Assembly (NCBI RefSeq): GCF_000368025.1
Contig: NZ_KB849211.1
Location: forward strand, 283,078 to 309,070
Length of the DNA: 25,993 nucleotides
Source: Acinetobacter parvus DSM 16617 = CIP 108168
Lineage (GTDB): Bacteria > Pseudomonadota > Gammaproteobacteria > Pseudomonadales > Moraxellaceae
Direction of reading: 5' to 3'
Position 1 is the stretch's first letter, and every line of letters starts with the position of its first letter. This document shows positions 14,567-22,606 of the stretch, piece by piece. Both the position numbers and the translations under genes were made by a program. Below the pieces are notes generated by a model. That model ran no database searches and had not been told where the DNA came from. It was given only the letters and a program-made list of their open reading frames with translations.

Positions 14567-17500
14567 AAAAATCCCAAAAAAACGCTATGCTGAAGATAGA
14601 CGTCAATTCAAACGAGATGAGCCTAAAAAGGACATACGAGCTGATGCAGAACAAGAGCTCCGACAATACTTTGATGAACAAAAATTCTCAAATGAAGACT
14701 TAATTCAAGCTTATCCTGCAATTTATGAGTTTATTAAACGTAAAGCACCGAATCTTGCCTGGAAAAAATATGCTCATGAATTCTTCCGAACATATATCAA
14801 AGACCTCAATAAAAGTAATAACCTAGACCTCCCTCTACCTTATCTCACCTTTGAGATGAAACGCGATGAACCAATTTTCACCCTAGATTGGATCCAAGCC
14901 GGTCATGAAATTGACATCATCCTCGAAAGACAGTGGGATTACTGGATTCTTGCTCAAGATAGTTCCGCTTTTTCTGATGATGAAATTATTGGGAATATTC
15001 TGCTTTGCTCAATGTTATACGGTGGATTAAATCAAACAGCTTCATTAAATGCTTTGCTCGAACATTTAAAAAACCCTGAAAAAATCCAAAAAATTTTCGA
15101 TTTTAATATCATCTTTTTAGAGCCACTTTCTCCAAGCTATGGCGATCTATTTGTTGATGAAAAAACAATACGAAAATCGCGTAATTTTGTTCCAGATCAA
15201 CTCACACGACTCTGGCTCATTCACTTCAATACAAGACAAATTCGTGACATCAGTCTAGACGTGAATGCGTATCTGCACCTCATTTTTCAAAAAATAAAAC
15301 ATCCATACACCAACAAGACTTTTAAGTTTTTACGTGACTACGCCAATTTTAATTGGCTACAACTGCAGAATGCAGATGTTGATCCTGCCCTTTCACAATG
15401 TTTGTTAGAAAACACACTCACGTGTGGTTTATCAGAACATGAGTTTGAAAACTTTGCATTCCCAAAATTTAAAACTCAATTAAGTGATGAAATCGAACGA
15501 AATGTCTCTTCTACAGCCAAAGTCCTACCAGATCTCAATACGTCTGAAGCGGTAGAGAATGTGATATTTATTCATAAAAACTTGCTGAAAATAATTCGCA
15601 CATCATCAACGGACCAACCTATTGCTGAACTCATTATTGATTTTTGCCTGCGTCACCAAGAGCAGTTTAATGAGTTTTCTAAACGTATTATTTTGTGGCT
15701 CATCAGTCTCTATCGACCAAGTTCAGAACAAATAAAAGAATTATCAACCACCTTTGATTTTGATACAACTCAGTACACGAAGGCATTTCAAGACAATCAA
15801 AAACTCGCAGATAGTTCAATCTATACATATTACACCCGGATCGCAGAACCGTTTTTAACTCATGCCTTACAATACATCGATGCCGACGATGACATTAATG
15901 ATCTGCTGAACAAAATCTATCAACAAATCATTAGCAATACACGACTTGCTGATGAAGCAGATCGACCTGAGTTTAAAAAATCTAAAGACCAAACAATCCA
16001 CATGTTGAAACGCTTTCATACCTTTCAACAAATTGTTTTTCAAGCAGAAGATTTTGAACTTGAATTTATTGCATCGCAAAGTCGACCACGGGCACGCATC
16101 ATAGGTCACACAGCCTTCCAAGTCATATTAAAGAAGTTAAATCAGCTCTTACATGACCAATCCATCTCAGACCATCACTATAAATTATTAAAAATTATTT
16201 ATATTTTGGCTTACCGTACTGGTATGCGTATTAACGAAATACTCGGGTTACGTGTAAAAGATATCGAGGGTTTAAATCAATTTTCAATCTGGGTTCAACC
16301 TTATGGTTCAAAAAAGCAAGGGAATCAACATCTGCTCAAAACTGATAGTGCGGAACGGATTGTGCCTGCCTACGCTTTGCTTAAAGATGATGAGTACCAA
16401 TCTTTTAGCGAGTTTGTTGTTGAAAAACGTTTAGAGAATAAGAAAAGTTTATATTTATTCAGCAACTTGAATGAAAATAAAAAACTGAATAAACACACTG
16501 TCACAGTACCCCTAAAACTGATATTAAATCAGGTCTTTAAAGGGCATCATTACTCCTTTCACTCTTTTCGTCACACTACAGCGAATCATTTATCGCTTTT
16601 ACTGAACTCTGAATATGCACCACTTGTGCAAAAGCTAACTGACTATAGCGAAAACGAATATCAAAAAATTCGAGCCGAGCTACTTCAAAATCAACATGGA
16701 CAAAACCATTGGTTTGTTATCGCACACCTTTTAGGACATATAGAACCCGTTGAAACTTTCAAAAGTTATATTCACTTAAATTATCTCATAGCTGGTCAAA
16801 AACTACTAAAACATCATCCAGATATGCCTAATGAATTGGCTAAAAAAATTATGGGACACAATGCAACGTTTAAAAATTTGCAAATAACAAATGGTGAAAA
16901 AGACTTTAATTTTGAAAAAAACCAGTCCGTTCTAGCAACTATATTATTGAACGATCAAACAAAATGGCTTCAAAGTAATGCTACTGACATTTTAGATGAA
17001 CTGTCATTACAAATAGATCAATCCCATGATTTTTTTGTTTTTTTTGTTGGAACAGAAGATTCTAAAATTTCACTTCAACGCTTCTATGAAACGCTCAATA
17101 TATTGGAGACTACTAAAGATCCTAAAAGTACAGCTCAACGTATGTGCTTGCCAGAAGAACTCGTCAATTATTGGTATGAAAATGCTCTAAATTTAGCAAA
17201 CATTAAATCAAAAAAAGGGAATCCACGTTTATTTAGTATTGGTAGCTCAACCCACTTAAAACCAGCAATGCTTGATAGCGCTGAAGAGCTTCATGCAGTG
17301 ACTTATTTTTTTGAACATCTACAGAAAATAGCTCGTAAAAAACCAACACAAATTGCATACGTCCTGAATGTATTTTTAAATCGAGTGACTGCTTCACATA
17401 CCGGTATCCATTATCGCTGGAAGGATATCGATCAACTCGAACATTTTTACTCCCAAGTTAAGGCTTTATTTCCCCATCAATTTTGGCATTTACTTGGACA

Positions 17501-17735
17501 AGACTTGGTACAATTGTTAGATAAAAAGAAACAACCTTTATTAGTAAAGCTGGCTAAATCGAGCACAACAGATCATCCTACGACTCAAGAGGAATTTCCT
17601 CGTCTACAACTCTACTCAGTAAAAGATGGTCATGCTCTTGCTGCATTTAAATTTTGCTTACATCTAGCTTGTATTGGCAGACCTCGATCTCTTGAACTGC
17701 AAGTTGAAGGTCTAAAAATCACTACATGCGGTTAA
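14550..17735 (+). CDS. Large tyrosine recombinase with complete active site
   Basis: About 1061 aa from ATG 14550, which overlaps the previous gene by 17 bp; an in-frame TTG at 14541 is an alternative. The central catalytic domain holds RTGMRINEILGL (Arg560), a likely Lys in LKTDSAERIVP, HSFRH (His671, Arg674), LLGH (His730) and the nucleophile Tyr740 in TFKSYIHL. This is a full R-K-H-R-H/Y set, so strand cleavage and joining should be possible. Roughly 530 residues precede the catalytic domain and ~320 follow it. Both regions are unrecognised and make the protein about three times the length of ordinary integrases. It is the last gene of the operon, and a hairpin overlaps its stop. It presumably acts with the two upstream proteins on ends that I could not identify. 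Confidence 0.88.
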   Translation: MSSFNKKIPKKRYAEDRRQFKRDEPKKDIRADAEQELRQYFDEQKFSNEDLIQAYPAIYEFIKRKAPNLAWKKYAHEFFRTYIKDLNKSNNLDLPLPYLTFEMKRDEPIFTLDWIQAGHEIDIILERQWDYWILAQDSSAFSDDEIIGNILLCSMLYGGLNQTASLNALLEHLKNPEKIQKIFDFNIIFLEPLSPSYGDLFVDEKTIRKSRNFVPDQLTRLWLIHFNTRQIRDISLDVNAYLHLIFQKIKHPYTNKTFKFLRDYANFNWLQLQNADVDPALSQCLLENTLTCGLSEHEFENFAFPKFKTQLSDEIERNVSSTAKVLPDLNTSEAVENVIFIHKNLLKIIRTSSTDQPIAELIIDFCLRHQEQFNEFSKRIILWLISLYRPSSEQIKELSTTFDFDTTQYTKAFQDNQKLADSSIYTYYTRIAEPFLTHALQYIDADDDINDLLNKIYQQIISNTRLADEADRPEFKKSKDQTIHMLKRFHTFQQIVFQAEDFELEFIASQSRPRARIIGHTAFQVILKKLNQLLHDQSISDHHYKLLKIIYILAYRTGMRINEILGLRVKDIEGLNQFSIWVQPYGSKKQGNQHLLKTDSAERIVPAYALLKDDEYQSFSEFVVEKRLENKKSLYLFSNLNENKKLNKHTVTVPLKLILNQVFKGHHYSFHSFRHTTANHLSLLLNSEYAPLVQKLTDYSENEYQKIRAELLQNQHGQNHWFVIAHLLGHIEPVETFKSYIHLNYLIAGQKLLKHHPDMPNELAKKIMGHNATFKNLQITNGEKDFNFEKNQSVLATILLNDQTKWLQSNATDILDELSLQIDQSHDFFVFFVGTEDSKISLQRFYETLNILETTKDPKSTAQRMCLPEELVNYWYENALNLANIKSKKGNPRLFSIGSSTHLKPAMLDSAEELHAVTYFFEHLQKIARKKPTQIAYVLNVFLNRVTASHTGIHYRWKDIDQLEHFYSQVKALFPHQFWHLLGQDLVQLLDKKKQPLLVKLAKSSTTDHPTTQEEFPRLQLYSVKDGHALAAFKFCLHLACIGRPRSLELQVEGLKITTCG

Positions 17736-17747
17736 ATAATTTAACCG
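17729..17747. terminator. Hairpin over the stop of the recombinase operon
   Basis: CGGTTAAA-TAA-TTTAACCG, a perfect 8-bp stem that contains the stop codon of the 1061-aa recombinase. It is followed by moderately T-rich TTGCTTCCTT. A weak terminator is plausible; a recombinase-binding site is an alternative. Confidence 0.45.
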
Positions 17748-17865
17748 TTGCTTCCTTATCTAAAGCCACATTTAATATATCTTTAGCAAAAATTGGATAT
17801 CTAAGAAACAATAAGAAAATAGTATAAATTCTATGTATCAGTAACCTCTGAAACAGAGATCAGTT

Positions 17866-18228
17866 ATGCGTAAAACATCAGAAAAAATTGCAAAACAAAA
17901 AAGGTATTGGCTAAATCTGTTTTATCAGCTGCAAAATAACTTAGTTTGACACAGGACCAGCTTGCTATCGTTCTCAATTTAGATTCAGTGGAAACTTTAA
18001 ATTCGCTTGAGTTAGATCCCGATTCAAGTCAGGGAGAACTCGCAATTATTTTAATTCGTATTGCGATATCATTAGATGCTCTAACAGGTGGAGAGGCTAA
18101 ATGGATGCAACATTTTATGAATGTTACCCAATAAATTGTTGAGTGGTATTCCAATAGAACAGATTCAGAACCCTCAGGGATTGACCTCTGTTTTACAATT
18201 GGTGGAAGGGCTTCAGGCTAAACTTTAA
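17866..18228 (+). pseudogene. Xre/MbcA/ParS-type antitoxin, broken
   Basis: Joined across three lesions, the pieces read as an antitoxin of the Xre/MbcA/ParS group, normally paired with a RES-domain toxin. The ATG at 17866 opens MRKTSEKIAKQK. A frameshift in the A-run near 17895-17902 leads to VLAKSVLSAAK. TAA at 17937-17939 sits where Gln is usual. Then come LSLTQDQLAIVLNL, SQGELAIILIRIAISLDALT and GGEAKWMQHFMN. A second frameshift near 18125 leads to NKLLSGIPIEQIQNPQGLTS, ending at TAA 18226-18228. The last part is the toxin-binding segment. No RES toxin follows; an IS66 remnant begins within 100 bp. The gene is a relic of a lost toxin-antitoxin pair. Confidence 0.75.
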
Positions 18229-18318
18229 GATAAGCAAAGTATTACAGAAAAATTTGAAAGTGATAGTCCTCTCCAATAATTCAAATGCGAGGTATAAGAA
18301 TCCCCTCTTCTTCTCAAG

Positions 18319-18511
18319 ATGTATATGTCTGGCCTAATTCCGTCAATAATACAGTCAGCAAAGCTGAATGGGCTTGATCCGTATGCCTATTTAAGTGATG
18401 TGCTGAAAAGGTTGCCCACACATAAAGTGACCCAAATAGAAGAATTACTGCCACACCGCTGGAAACCTGAATCGAATTAAAAAATAGCTATGGGGTTCAG
18501 CGGACGCTTAC
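18319..18511 (+). mobile_element. IS66-family 3' remnant
   Basis: The frame 18319-18480 ends with LNGLDPYAYLSDVLKRLPTH followed by IEELLPHRWKPESN. This is the characteristic C-terminus of the large IS66-family transposase (TnpC). It is followed by GGTTCAGCGGACGCTTAC (18494-18511), which matches the terminal repeat style of IS66 elements. Everything upstream of the last ~50 codons is missing, so this is a dead fragment. Where the left break lies is unclear; bases 18229-18318 show nothing recognisable. Confidence 0.82.
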
Positions 18512-18513
18512 GT

Positions 18514-18573
18514 ATTAGATTCCTTTAGATTTTAAATATCTAATTGGACTTCTTTAATCTAATAGGATCTAAT
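18514..18573. repeat. Inverted repeat built of TTAGAT units, upstream of hipBA
   Basis: TTAGAT occurs at 18515-18520 and 18525-18530, and its complement ATCTAA at 18557-18562 and 18567-18572. All four are placed symmetrically around 18543.5, so the outer and inner pairs mirror each other exactly. A fifth ATCTAA lies near the centre at 18538-18543. The arms (18514-18531 and 18556-18573) are nearly identical inverted copies. It could be an operator array for HipB, although it lies about 100 bp before the gene, or the remains of a mobile-element end. Confidence 0.5.
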
Positions 18574-18670
18574 CAGCCCATAAATCACCTCATTACCGAT
18601 TAACGAGCAAAGTTAATAACTCCATTATTTTGTGGTTTAATACATATATATAGACATAAGATACAATATT

Positions 18671-18973
18671 ATGGATTTAAAATTCAAAAAACCTGAAGAG
18701 GTTGTTACTTCATTATGTGAAAGGCTTCGCAAAGAACGACTTTATCTGGAAATGACTCAGGCAGACGTCGCTACACGTGCTGGTGTTAGTGTGAATACAG
18801 TATCTAATCTGGAAGCTGGTCGAAATGTTTCATTTGAAAATTTAGTACGTGTTGCCATGGTATTAGGCCGATTAAAAGAATTAGAGGAACTCTTTAAACC
18901 TCATTTAAACAGTGTAAATGACATTCTCCGCTATGAGAGCAATACGGCTCGCCAACGTATCAAAAGGAAATAA
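18671..18973 (+). CDS. hipB: HipB-type antitoxin (Xre HTH)
   Basis: A 100-aa Cro/C1-type DNA-binding protein. Residues ~16-70 form the HTH domain (LCERLRKERLYLEMTQADVA, then AGVSVNTVSNLEAGRNVSFE), with a basic C-terminal tail (ARQRIKRK). It lies four bases upstream of a HipA kinase gene, which makes it the antitoxin and probable autorepressor of the pair. A TACAAT -10-like hexamer (18662-18667) lies only a few bases before the ATG in a run of TATATA, so the message may be nearly leaderless or start further upstream. Intact, in contrast to the broken antitoxin gene 440 bp upstream. Confidence 0.9.
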   Translation: MDLKFKKPEEVVTSLCERLRKERLYLEMTQADVATRAGVSVNTVSNLEAGRNVSFENLVRVAMVLGRLKELEELFKPHLNSVNDILRYESNTARQRIKRK

Positions 18974-18977
18974 GTCC

Positions 18978-20237
18978 ATGCTCAAAAAACTTAATGTTTA
19001 CTACAATGGATGGGGTGAATATTGGCTTTGGGGTACACTGGTCTCCTCAACCGCAATCACAGGTCGGCCATTAATCGCCTTTGAATACAGTCCAGAAGCG
19101 ATCAGTAAAGGTTTAGAACTTTCCTCTTACCTACTTCCGTTAAAAGGTGACTCATTAAGAACGAACTTTCCTGCACATCAAATGGGATTGCCAGGTCCTA
19201 CATATGATGCCTTGCCCGATGGTTGGGGCATGCTTCTTATGGATCGCTTATTTAAAAAAAATGGATTCAATCCTGCGCGGATTGGGCCATTAGAAAGACT
19301 CACGTATATTAATACACATGCGATGGGAGCATTATCCTTTGAACCTTCAGCAACTGAGTTCGCATTAACTGAAAATATCCCACTGATTAAACTCGCTCAA
19401 GAAGTTCAGGAAGTTCTCAAAGGAGAAGGTGCAGAATTTTTACAGCATTTATTAATTATGGGTGGATCTCCACAAGGTGCAAGGCCAAAAGCGCTCATCT
19501 ATCGTGATCCTGTCACCAACGAATTCTCAACAGTTAGCTCACATCAACATGAAGCTTGGCTGATCAAATTTCCCGCTCAGCAAGAGCATCCTGAAGTTTG
19601 TGCAATTGAAGCTGTTTATGCAGAATGTTTGCGTCATTGTCATATTGATACCCCTGACACTCAATATTTTACTCTTCCGAATGGATTAACCGCATTTGCA
19701 TCAAAGAGATTTGACCGCCACGATGGCATGCGTATCCCTATGCAAAGTTTAGCGGCCTTCACCGGAGCTGATTTTAAATCACCAGGGAGTTTAGACTACA
19801 GTAACTTTCTTCGCGCTGCACACTTTTGCACCAATGATGTTCGCGAAAAAGCAATTGCATTCAAGCGAGCTGTTTTCAATGTAGTCTTCAATAATCGAGA
19901 TGATCATTGCAAAAACTTTTCATTTCTGATGTCCCAAAATGGGCAATGGAAACTATCCCCTGCCTATGATGTTACTTTCTGTGAAGGGCCAGGTGGATAT
20001 CATCAAATGGATATCATGGGTGAGGCACTGGATATTCCTCGACAAGCTCTTGTAAAACTTGGTACTCAGGAAGCGGAACTTTCTGCCCAAGAAGTCGATG
20101 AAATTATTAGTTCGATTTGTAAGGTTGCAATCCGATTCAGCAATATCGCTCATGATCTATTACCTGGACAAATTCAAGCAGAGACTATCCAAATGATCCA
20201 AAATAGGATTGAGCATAATATCAATTTATTGCACTAA
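18978..20237 (+). CDS. hipA: HipA-type serine/threonine kinase toxin
   Basis: A 419-aa HipA-fold kinase, expected to act in the cytosol and be neutralised by HipB. Relevant HipA kinases phosphorylate glutamyl-tRNA synthetase or other targets; the target here is unknown. Visible motifs are LPGPTYDALPDGWG (71-84), the mobile loop GGSPQGARPKAL (162-172) with Ser164, the ATP-contacting Lys197 in WLIKFP, the catalytic NNRDDHCKN (305-313) and metal-binding Asp331 in SPAYDVTF. The first ~100 residues are the HipA N-terminal domain. The ATG at 18978 is chosen over an upstream in-frame start because AAAAGGAAA precedes it and it leaves a four-base gap after hipB. All kinase residues seem present, so the toxin is probably active. 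It may stabilise this accessory region. Confidence 0.9.
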   Translation: MLKKLNVYYNGWGEYWLWGTLVSSTAITGRPLIAFEYSPEAISKGLELSSYLLPLKGDSLRTNFPAHQMGLPGPTYDALPDGWGMLLMDRLFKKNGFNPARIGPLERLTYINTHAMGALSFEPSATEFALTENIPLIKLAQEVQEVLKGEGAEFLQHLLIMGGSPQGARPKALIYRDPVTNEFSTVSSHQHEAWLIKFPAQQEHPEVCAIEAVYAECLRHCHIDTPDTQYFTLPNGLTAFASKRFDRHDGMRIPMQSLAAFTGADFKSPGSLDYSNFLRAAHFCTNDVREKAIAFKRAVFNVVFNNRDDHCKNFSFLMSQNGQWKLSPAYDVTFCEGPGGYHQMDIMGEALDIPRQALVKLGTQEAELSAQEVDEIISSICKVAIRFSNIAHDLLPGQIQAETIQMIQNRIEHNINLLH

Positions 20238-20336
20238 ATAGCTTTTACAAAGTGAACCGTACCGGGTTTGTCGGAGACCAAACTTTCTGAGATGAGACGC
20301 ATTGCTTCGCAAGACGTAGCGAAGCGTAGTGATCCG

Positions 20337-20645
20337 ATGAAAAAACCTAAATATACCCCTGAAATCAGAGATAGAGCGGTTCAATTATTGATTGAATTTG
20401 AAAAAGATTATCCATCGAATTGGGCTGCGATTGTGCCTAAAATTGGTTGCACTCCTGAAACTTTACGAGTTTGGTATCAAAAATATTTAGATCAACAAAA
20501 TTCAATTAAAGTACAGCAACTTCCATATCAAGAACGTATTAAACAGCCCGAACGTGAAAATAAAGAAGTGCAACGTGCGAATGAAATTCTCCGTAAAGCA
20601 TCCACTTTTTTCGCCCAGGTGGAGCTCGAACGCCCACACAAATAA
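20337..20645 (+). CDS. IS3-family OrfA
   Basis: A 102-aa HTH protein (MKKPKYTPEIRDRAVQLLIE, then GCTPETLRVWYQKYLD) with a C-terminal heptad-type coil (ERENKEVQRANEILRKASTFF). This is the standard OrfA of IS3-family elements, which forms part of the OrfAB transposase by -1 frameshifting. A more upstream in-frame ATG at 20268 is inside the inverted repeat and less likely. The stop overlaps the orfB ATG as TAATG, as usual for the family. Since orfB is destroyed, no active transposase can be made; OrfA alone may bind the ends. Confidence 0.88.
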   Translation: MKKPKYTPEIRDRAVQLLIEFEKDYPSNWAAIVPKIGCTPETLRVWYQKYLDQQNSIKVQQLPYQERIKQPERENKEVQRANEILRKASTFFAQVELERPHK

Positions 20646-20934
20646 TGCTGGATTTCATCCATAACAATAAAGACCTATATGGCGTTGAGGCGAATTGTAA
20701 GATTGTACCGATCGCAGCTTCTACCTATTAATTTAATTAAAAATGGGGGTATTACCCCTAGATCTAGTTGATGGGAAGCTTCGCTTCGCAAGGGAACATC
20801 AAACAAAGCGAGATCTACATGATTTGCATCATGCTGAATAAATTAAAAGAATTTGGAAAGAAAGCTCCGGGCGTTATGGCATTTTAAAAACATCAGACAG
20901 CCTATTTAAGAGATTATTTATTGGTCTACTATGA
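20645..20934 (+). pseudogene. IS3-family orfB fragments
   Basis: The ATG at 20645 encodes MLDFIHNNKDLYGVEANCKI through ASTY, the usual OrfB opening, then stops at TAA 20729-20731. After unrelated AT-rich sequence containing GGGGTATTACCCC, a second piece reads KRIWKESSGRYGILKTSDSL and stops at 20932-20934. The whole DDE catalytic core is absent. The gene was lost by internal deletion and point decay. Confidence 0.8.
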
Positions 20935-21004
20935 TAAGACTAACCCGTTAAGCTAGGTGGCCTAACTTAAATAAAAAAGTCTCCGACAAACCCGGTACAG
21001 TTCA

Positions 21005-21817
21005 GCTGCTTAATGATTAAATCCTTATTCCGTCTATCTTTACGTATGGTCACTGGCTTTGTGCAAAGTCTGATTAAACTTTGCGGATTAAATTGGACCG
21101 CACCAGATTACAGTACGCTTTGTAGAAGACAAAAGCATATTGATATTGCAATCAGCTACCAAAAACGTAGCGATGGGCTGCATCTACTCGTAGACTCTAC
21201 AGGCATGAAGTTTCTAGGTGAGGGCGAATGGAAACGCAAGAAACATGGAGCTGAATATCGTCGCCAATGGCGTAAACTTCATATTGGTATAGATGCTAAA
21301 ACCCTACAAATACGAGCAGTTCAGCTTACAACCAATAATGTCAGTGATTCACAGGTGCTTGGTGATTTACTTAATCAGATTCCACAAGATGAGCAGATTA
21401 ACTCTGTTTATACCGATGGAGCTTATGACACCAAGCAATGCCGTCAGGTCATTGCAGATCGGCAAGCGCATGCGGTGATTCCACCTAGAAAAAATGCGAA
21501 ACAATGGAAAGATACAAAGAGTAGCTCGCTAGAGCGAAATGAATTACTTAGAACAATTAAACGTTTAGGCAGGACACTATGGAAAAAATGGTCAGGCTAT
21601 CATCGTCGAAGTTTGGTTGAAACTAAGATGCATTGCATCAAATTATTAGGAGATAAACTCAGTGCAAGGAGTTTTGATAGCCAAGTGAATGAGATCCATG
21701 CACGTGTAGCAGTCCTTAACAGATTTACGGAATTAGGTCGACCACTTACCCAAGTTACGCCTTAAATTTGGCTCAATTAGGGGCGCTTTGCATTTCAAAT
21801 CTTTGTGCAACAAAGCC
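21005..21817 (+). mobile_element. 5'-truncated IS5-family element (IS17-like)
   Basis: The right end AAATCTTTGTGCAACAAAGCC (21797-21817) is intact and identical to one end of the MITE at 11178-11290. The left end and the first ~50 codons of the transposase are missing; the sequence begins abruptly at the right inverted repeat of the IS3 remnant. The right end interrupts a tyrosine integrase gene, of which only the 3' part remains. Confidence 0.85.
21013..21765 (+). pseudogene. IS5-family transposase, N-terminally truncated
   Basis: Open for 250 codons from an internal ATG (MIKSLFRLSLRMVTGFVQSL); family members are about 300 aa, so the N-terminal DNA-binding part is lost. The DDE core is intact: Asp in LLVDSTGMKF, Asp in VYTDGAYDTK, and Glu in HRRSLVETKMHCIK, the Y-2-R-3-E signature. 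The codons just before the ATG (TGC TTA) still read as family sequence (CLMIKS), showing that the frame continued upstream before truncation. It is probably inactive, although a shortened protein could be made. Confidence 0.85.
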
Positions 21818-22054
21818 GAGAAAATATGTAAAAAACTAAATATTGAACTTACTCCCCATGGATTGAGGAGATCATATAAAACGTTAGCTATTTGGGCAAA
21901 AATCAATGAAGGATCTTTAGCACAGATATCAGGTCATAAACCAAGTGCATTAGTTGAAAGGCACTACATCGTACGACCTATGGATATGCTACAAGAAACA
22001 CTACAAGAATATGAGGATTGGATTTTACAACAAGTGCGAAATGGCATTAATTGA
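21818..22054 (+). pseudogene. Tyrosine integrase, C-terminal fragment
   Basis: Seventy-eight codons remain of a phage/island-type integrase: TPHGLRRSYKTLAIWA gives the H-x-x-R box, QISGHKPSALVERHY gives the last His and the nucleophilic Tyr, and a helical tail ends in QQVRNGIN. The 5' part is cut off by the right end of the IS5-family element, and the frame appears to begin inside that element only by chance. The ending resembles P4-like integrases. It marks the remains of an integrated element separate from the three-gene recombinase operon. No tRNA gene or att repeat was recognised next to it. Confidence 0.85.
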
Positions 22055-22076
22055 AATACCTCGACACGGCCTAATG

Positions 22077-22100
22077 CCAGTCAGTTAAGAAATTGACTGG
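22077..22100. terminator. Hairpin after the integrase fragment
   Basis: CCAGTCA (22077-22083) and TGACTGG (22094-22100) form an inverted repeat 22 bp after the integrase stop. It is followed by a mildly T-rich stretch. Possible terminator of the former integrase gene. Confidence 0.4.
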
Positions 22101-22316
22101 TATTCTCTTGGGTATTTCTGCGGTTTTCCCTTCACAACCCTAGGGCAACTTCTCGCTCTTCTCTCAGGTAAAATGTATTTCTTGGCTTTTCCAGTAAATT
22201 TTCAAAATGCTTGGGTAAATTACCTGCTGAATCCAATGAAGTGAATCTTTAAATATTCAGAATACTAATGGATGCAATATGAAAGCTGATTCTCAGAGGA
22301 CTAGCTTTTGCCCGTT

Positions 22317-22442
22317 GAGCCATATATTTCATTTGATACTTTGGATGAAGTACAAGATTATGCAGCAAATTGGCTGTGGCATTACAATCATGAAAGACCA
22401 CACCAGGCCAACAAAGGAAGGCCTCCTCTAATGGCTGCTTAA
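22317..22442 (+). pseudogene. IS3-family orfB 3' remnant
   Basis: The last ~41 codons of an IS3-family OrfB: EPYISFDTLDEVQDYAANWL, then HYNHERPHQANKGRPPLMAA and stop. The NHERPH motif is typical of the C-terminal end of these integrase-type transposases. It differs from the IS3 element at 20253-21004, so a second IS3-type element once lay here. The surrounding bases 22101-22316 and 22443-22606 hold no gene or repeat that I can support. Confidence 0.82.
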
Positions 22443-22606
22443 CCTCTACTCTTAACTTCGGTTATTTATGGGAGGATTACCTAGTTTGTATCTTAATTTG
22501 CTTAAACTGCCTTGGTTAAAATCATTTTTACTTTCTAAACCTCTTAATTTTAAGGAAAAAGAGTATATAGTTACTTTATCAGCACAATATACTCCATTAA
22601 TTCTTA

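Larger units (their letters stand above)
20253..21004 (+). mobile_element. Internally deleted IS3-family element, 752 bp
   Basis: The ends are near-perfect 26-bp inverted repeats: TGAACCGTACCGGGTTTGTC... (20253-20278), and the complement of TGAACTGTACCGGGTTTGTC... (20979-21004), one mismatch. Inside are an intact orfA and only scraps of orfB, so about 0.5 kb is missing compared with a usual IS3-family element. The flanks (AAAG and GCTG) do not match. To the left it abuts the hipA 3' end, and to the right a truncated IS5-family element. It could still be moved in trans because both ends survive. Confidence 0.85.

Noticed and set aside
17946..18134. A free-standing 62-codon gene starting at TTG.
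   Set aside because: It is the middle piece of a broken antitoxin gene: family sequence continues upstream past a TAA and downstream in another frame.
21788..21817. Integrase gene starting at 21788.
   Set aside because: The first ten codons lie inside the right end of the IS5-family element, so this is a chance start fused to a truncated integrase.
22101..22316. Short CAGGTAA/TTACCTG inverted repeat (22165-22226) as an IS end or att site.
   Set aside because: Only seven bases match across about 50 bp, with no matching element structure around it.
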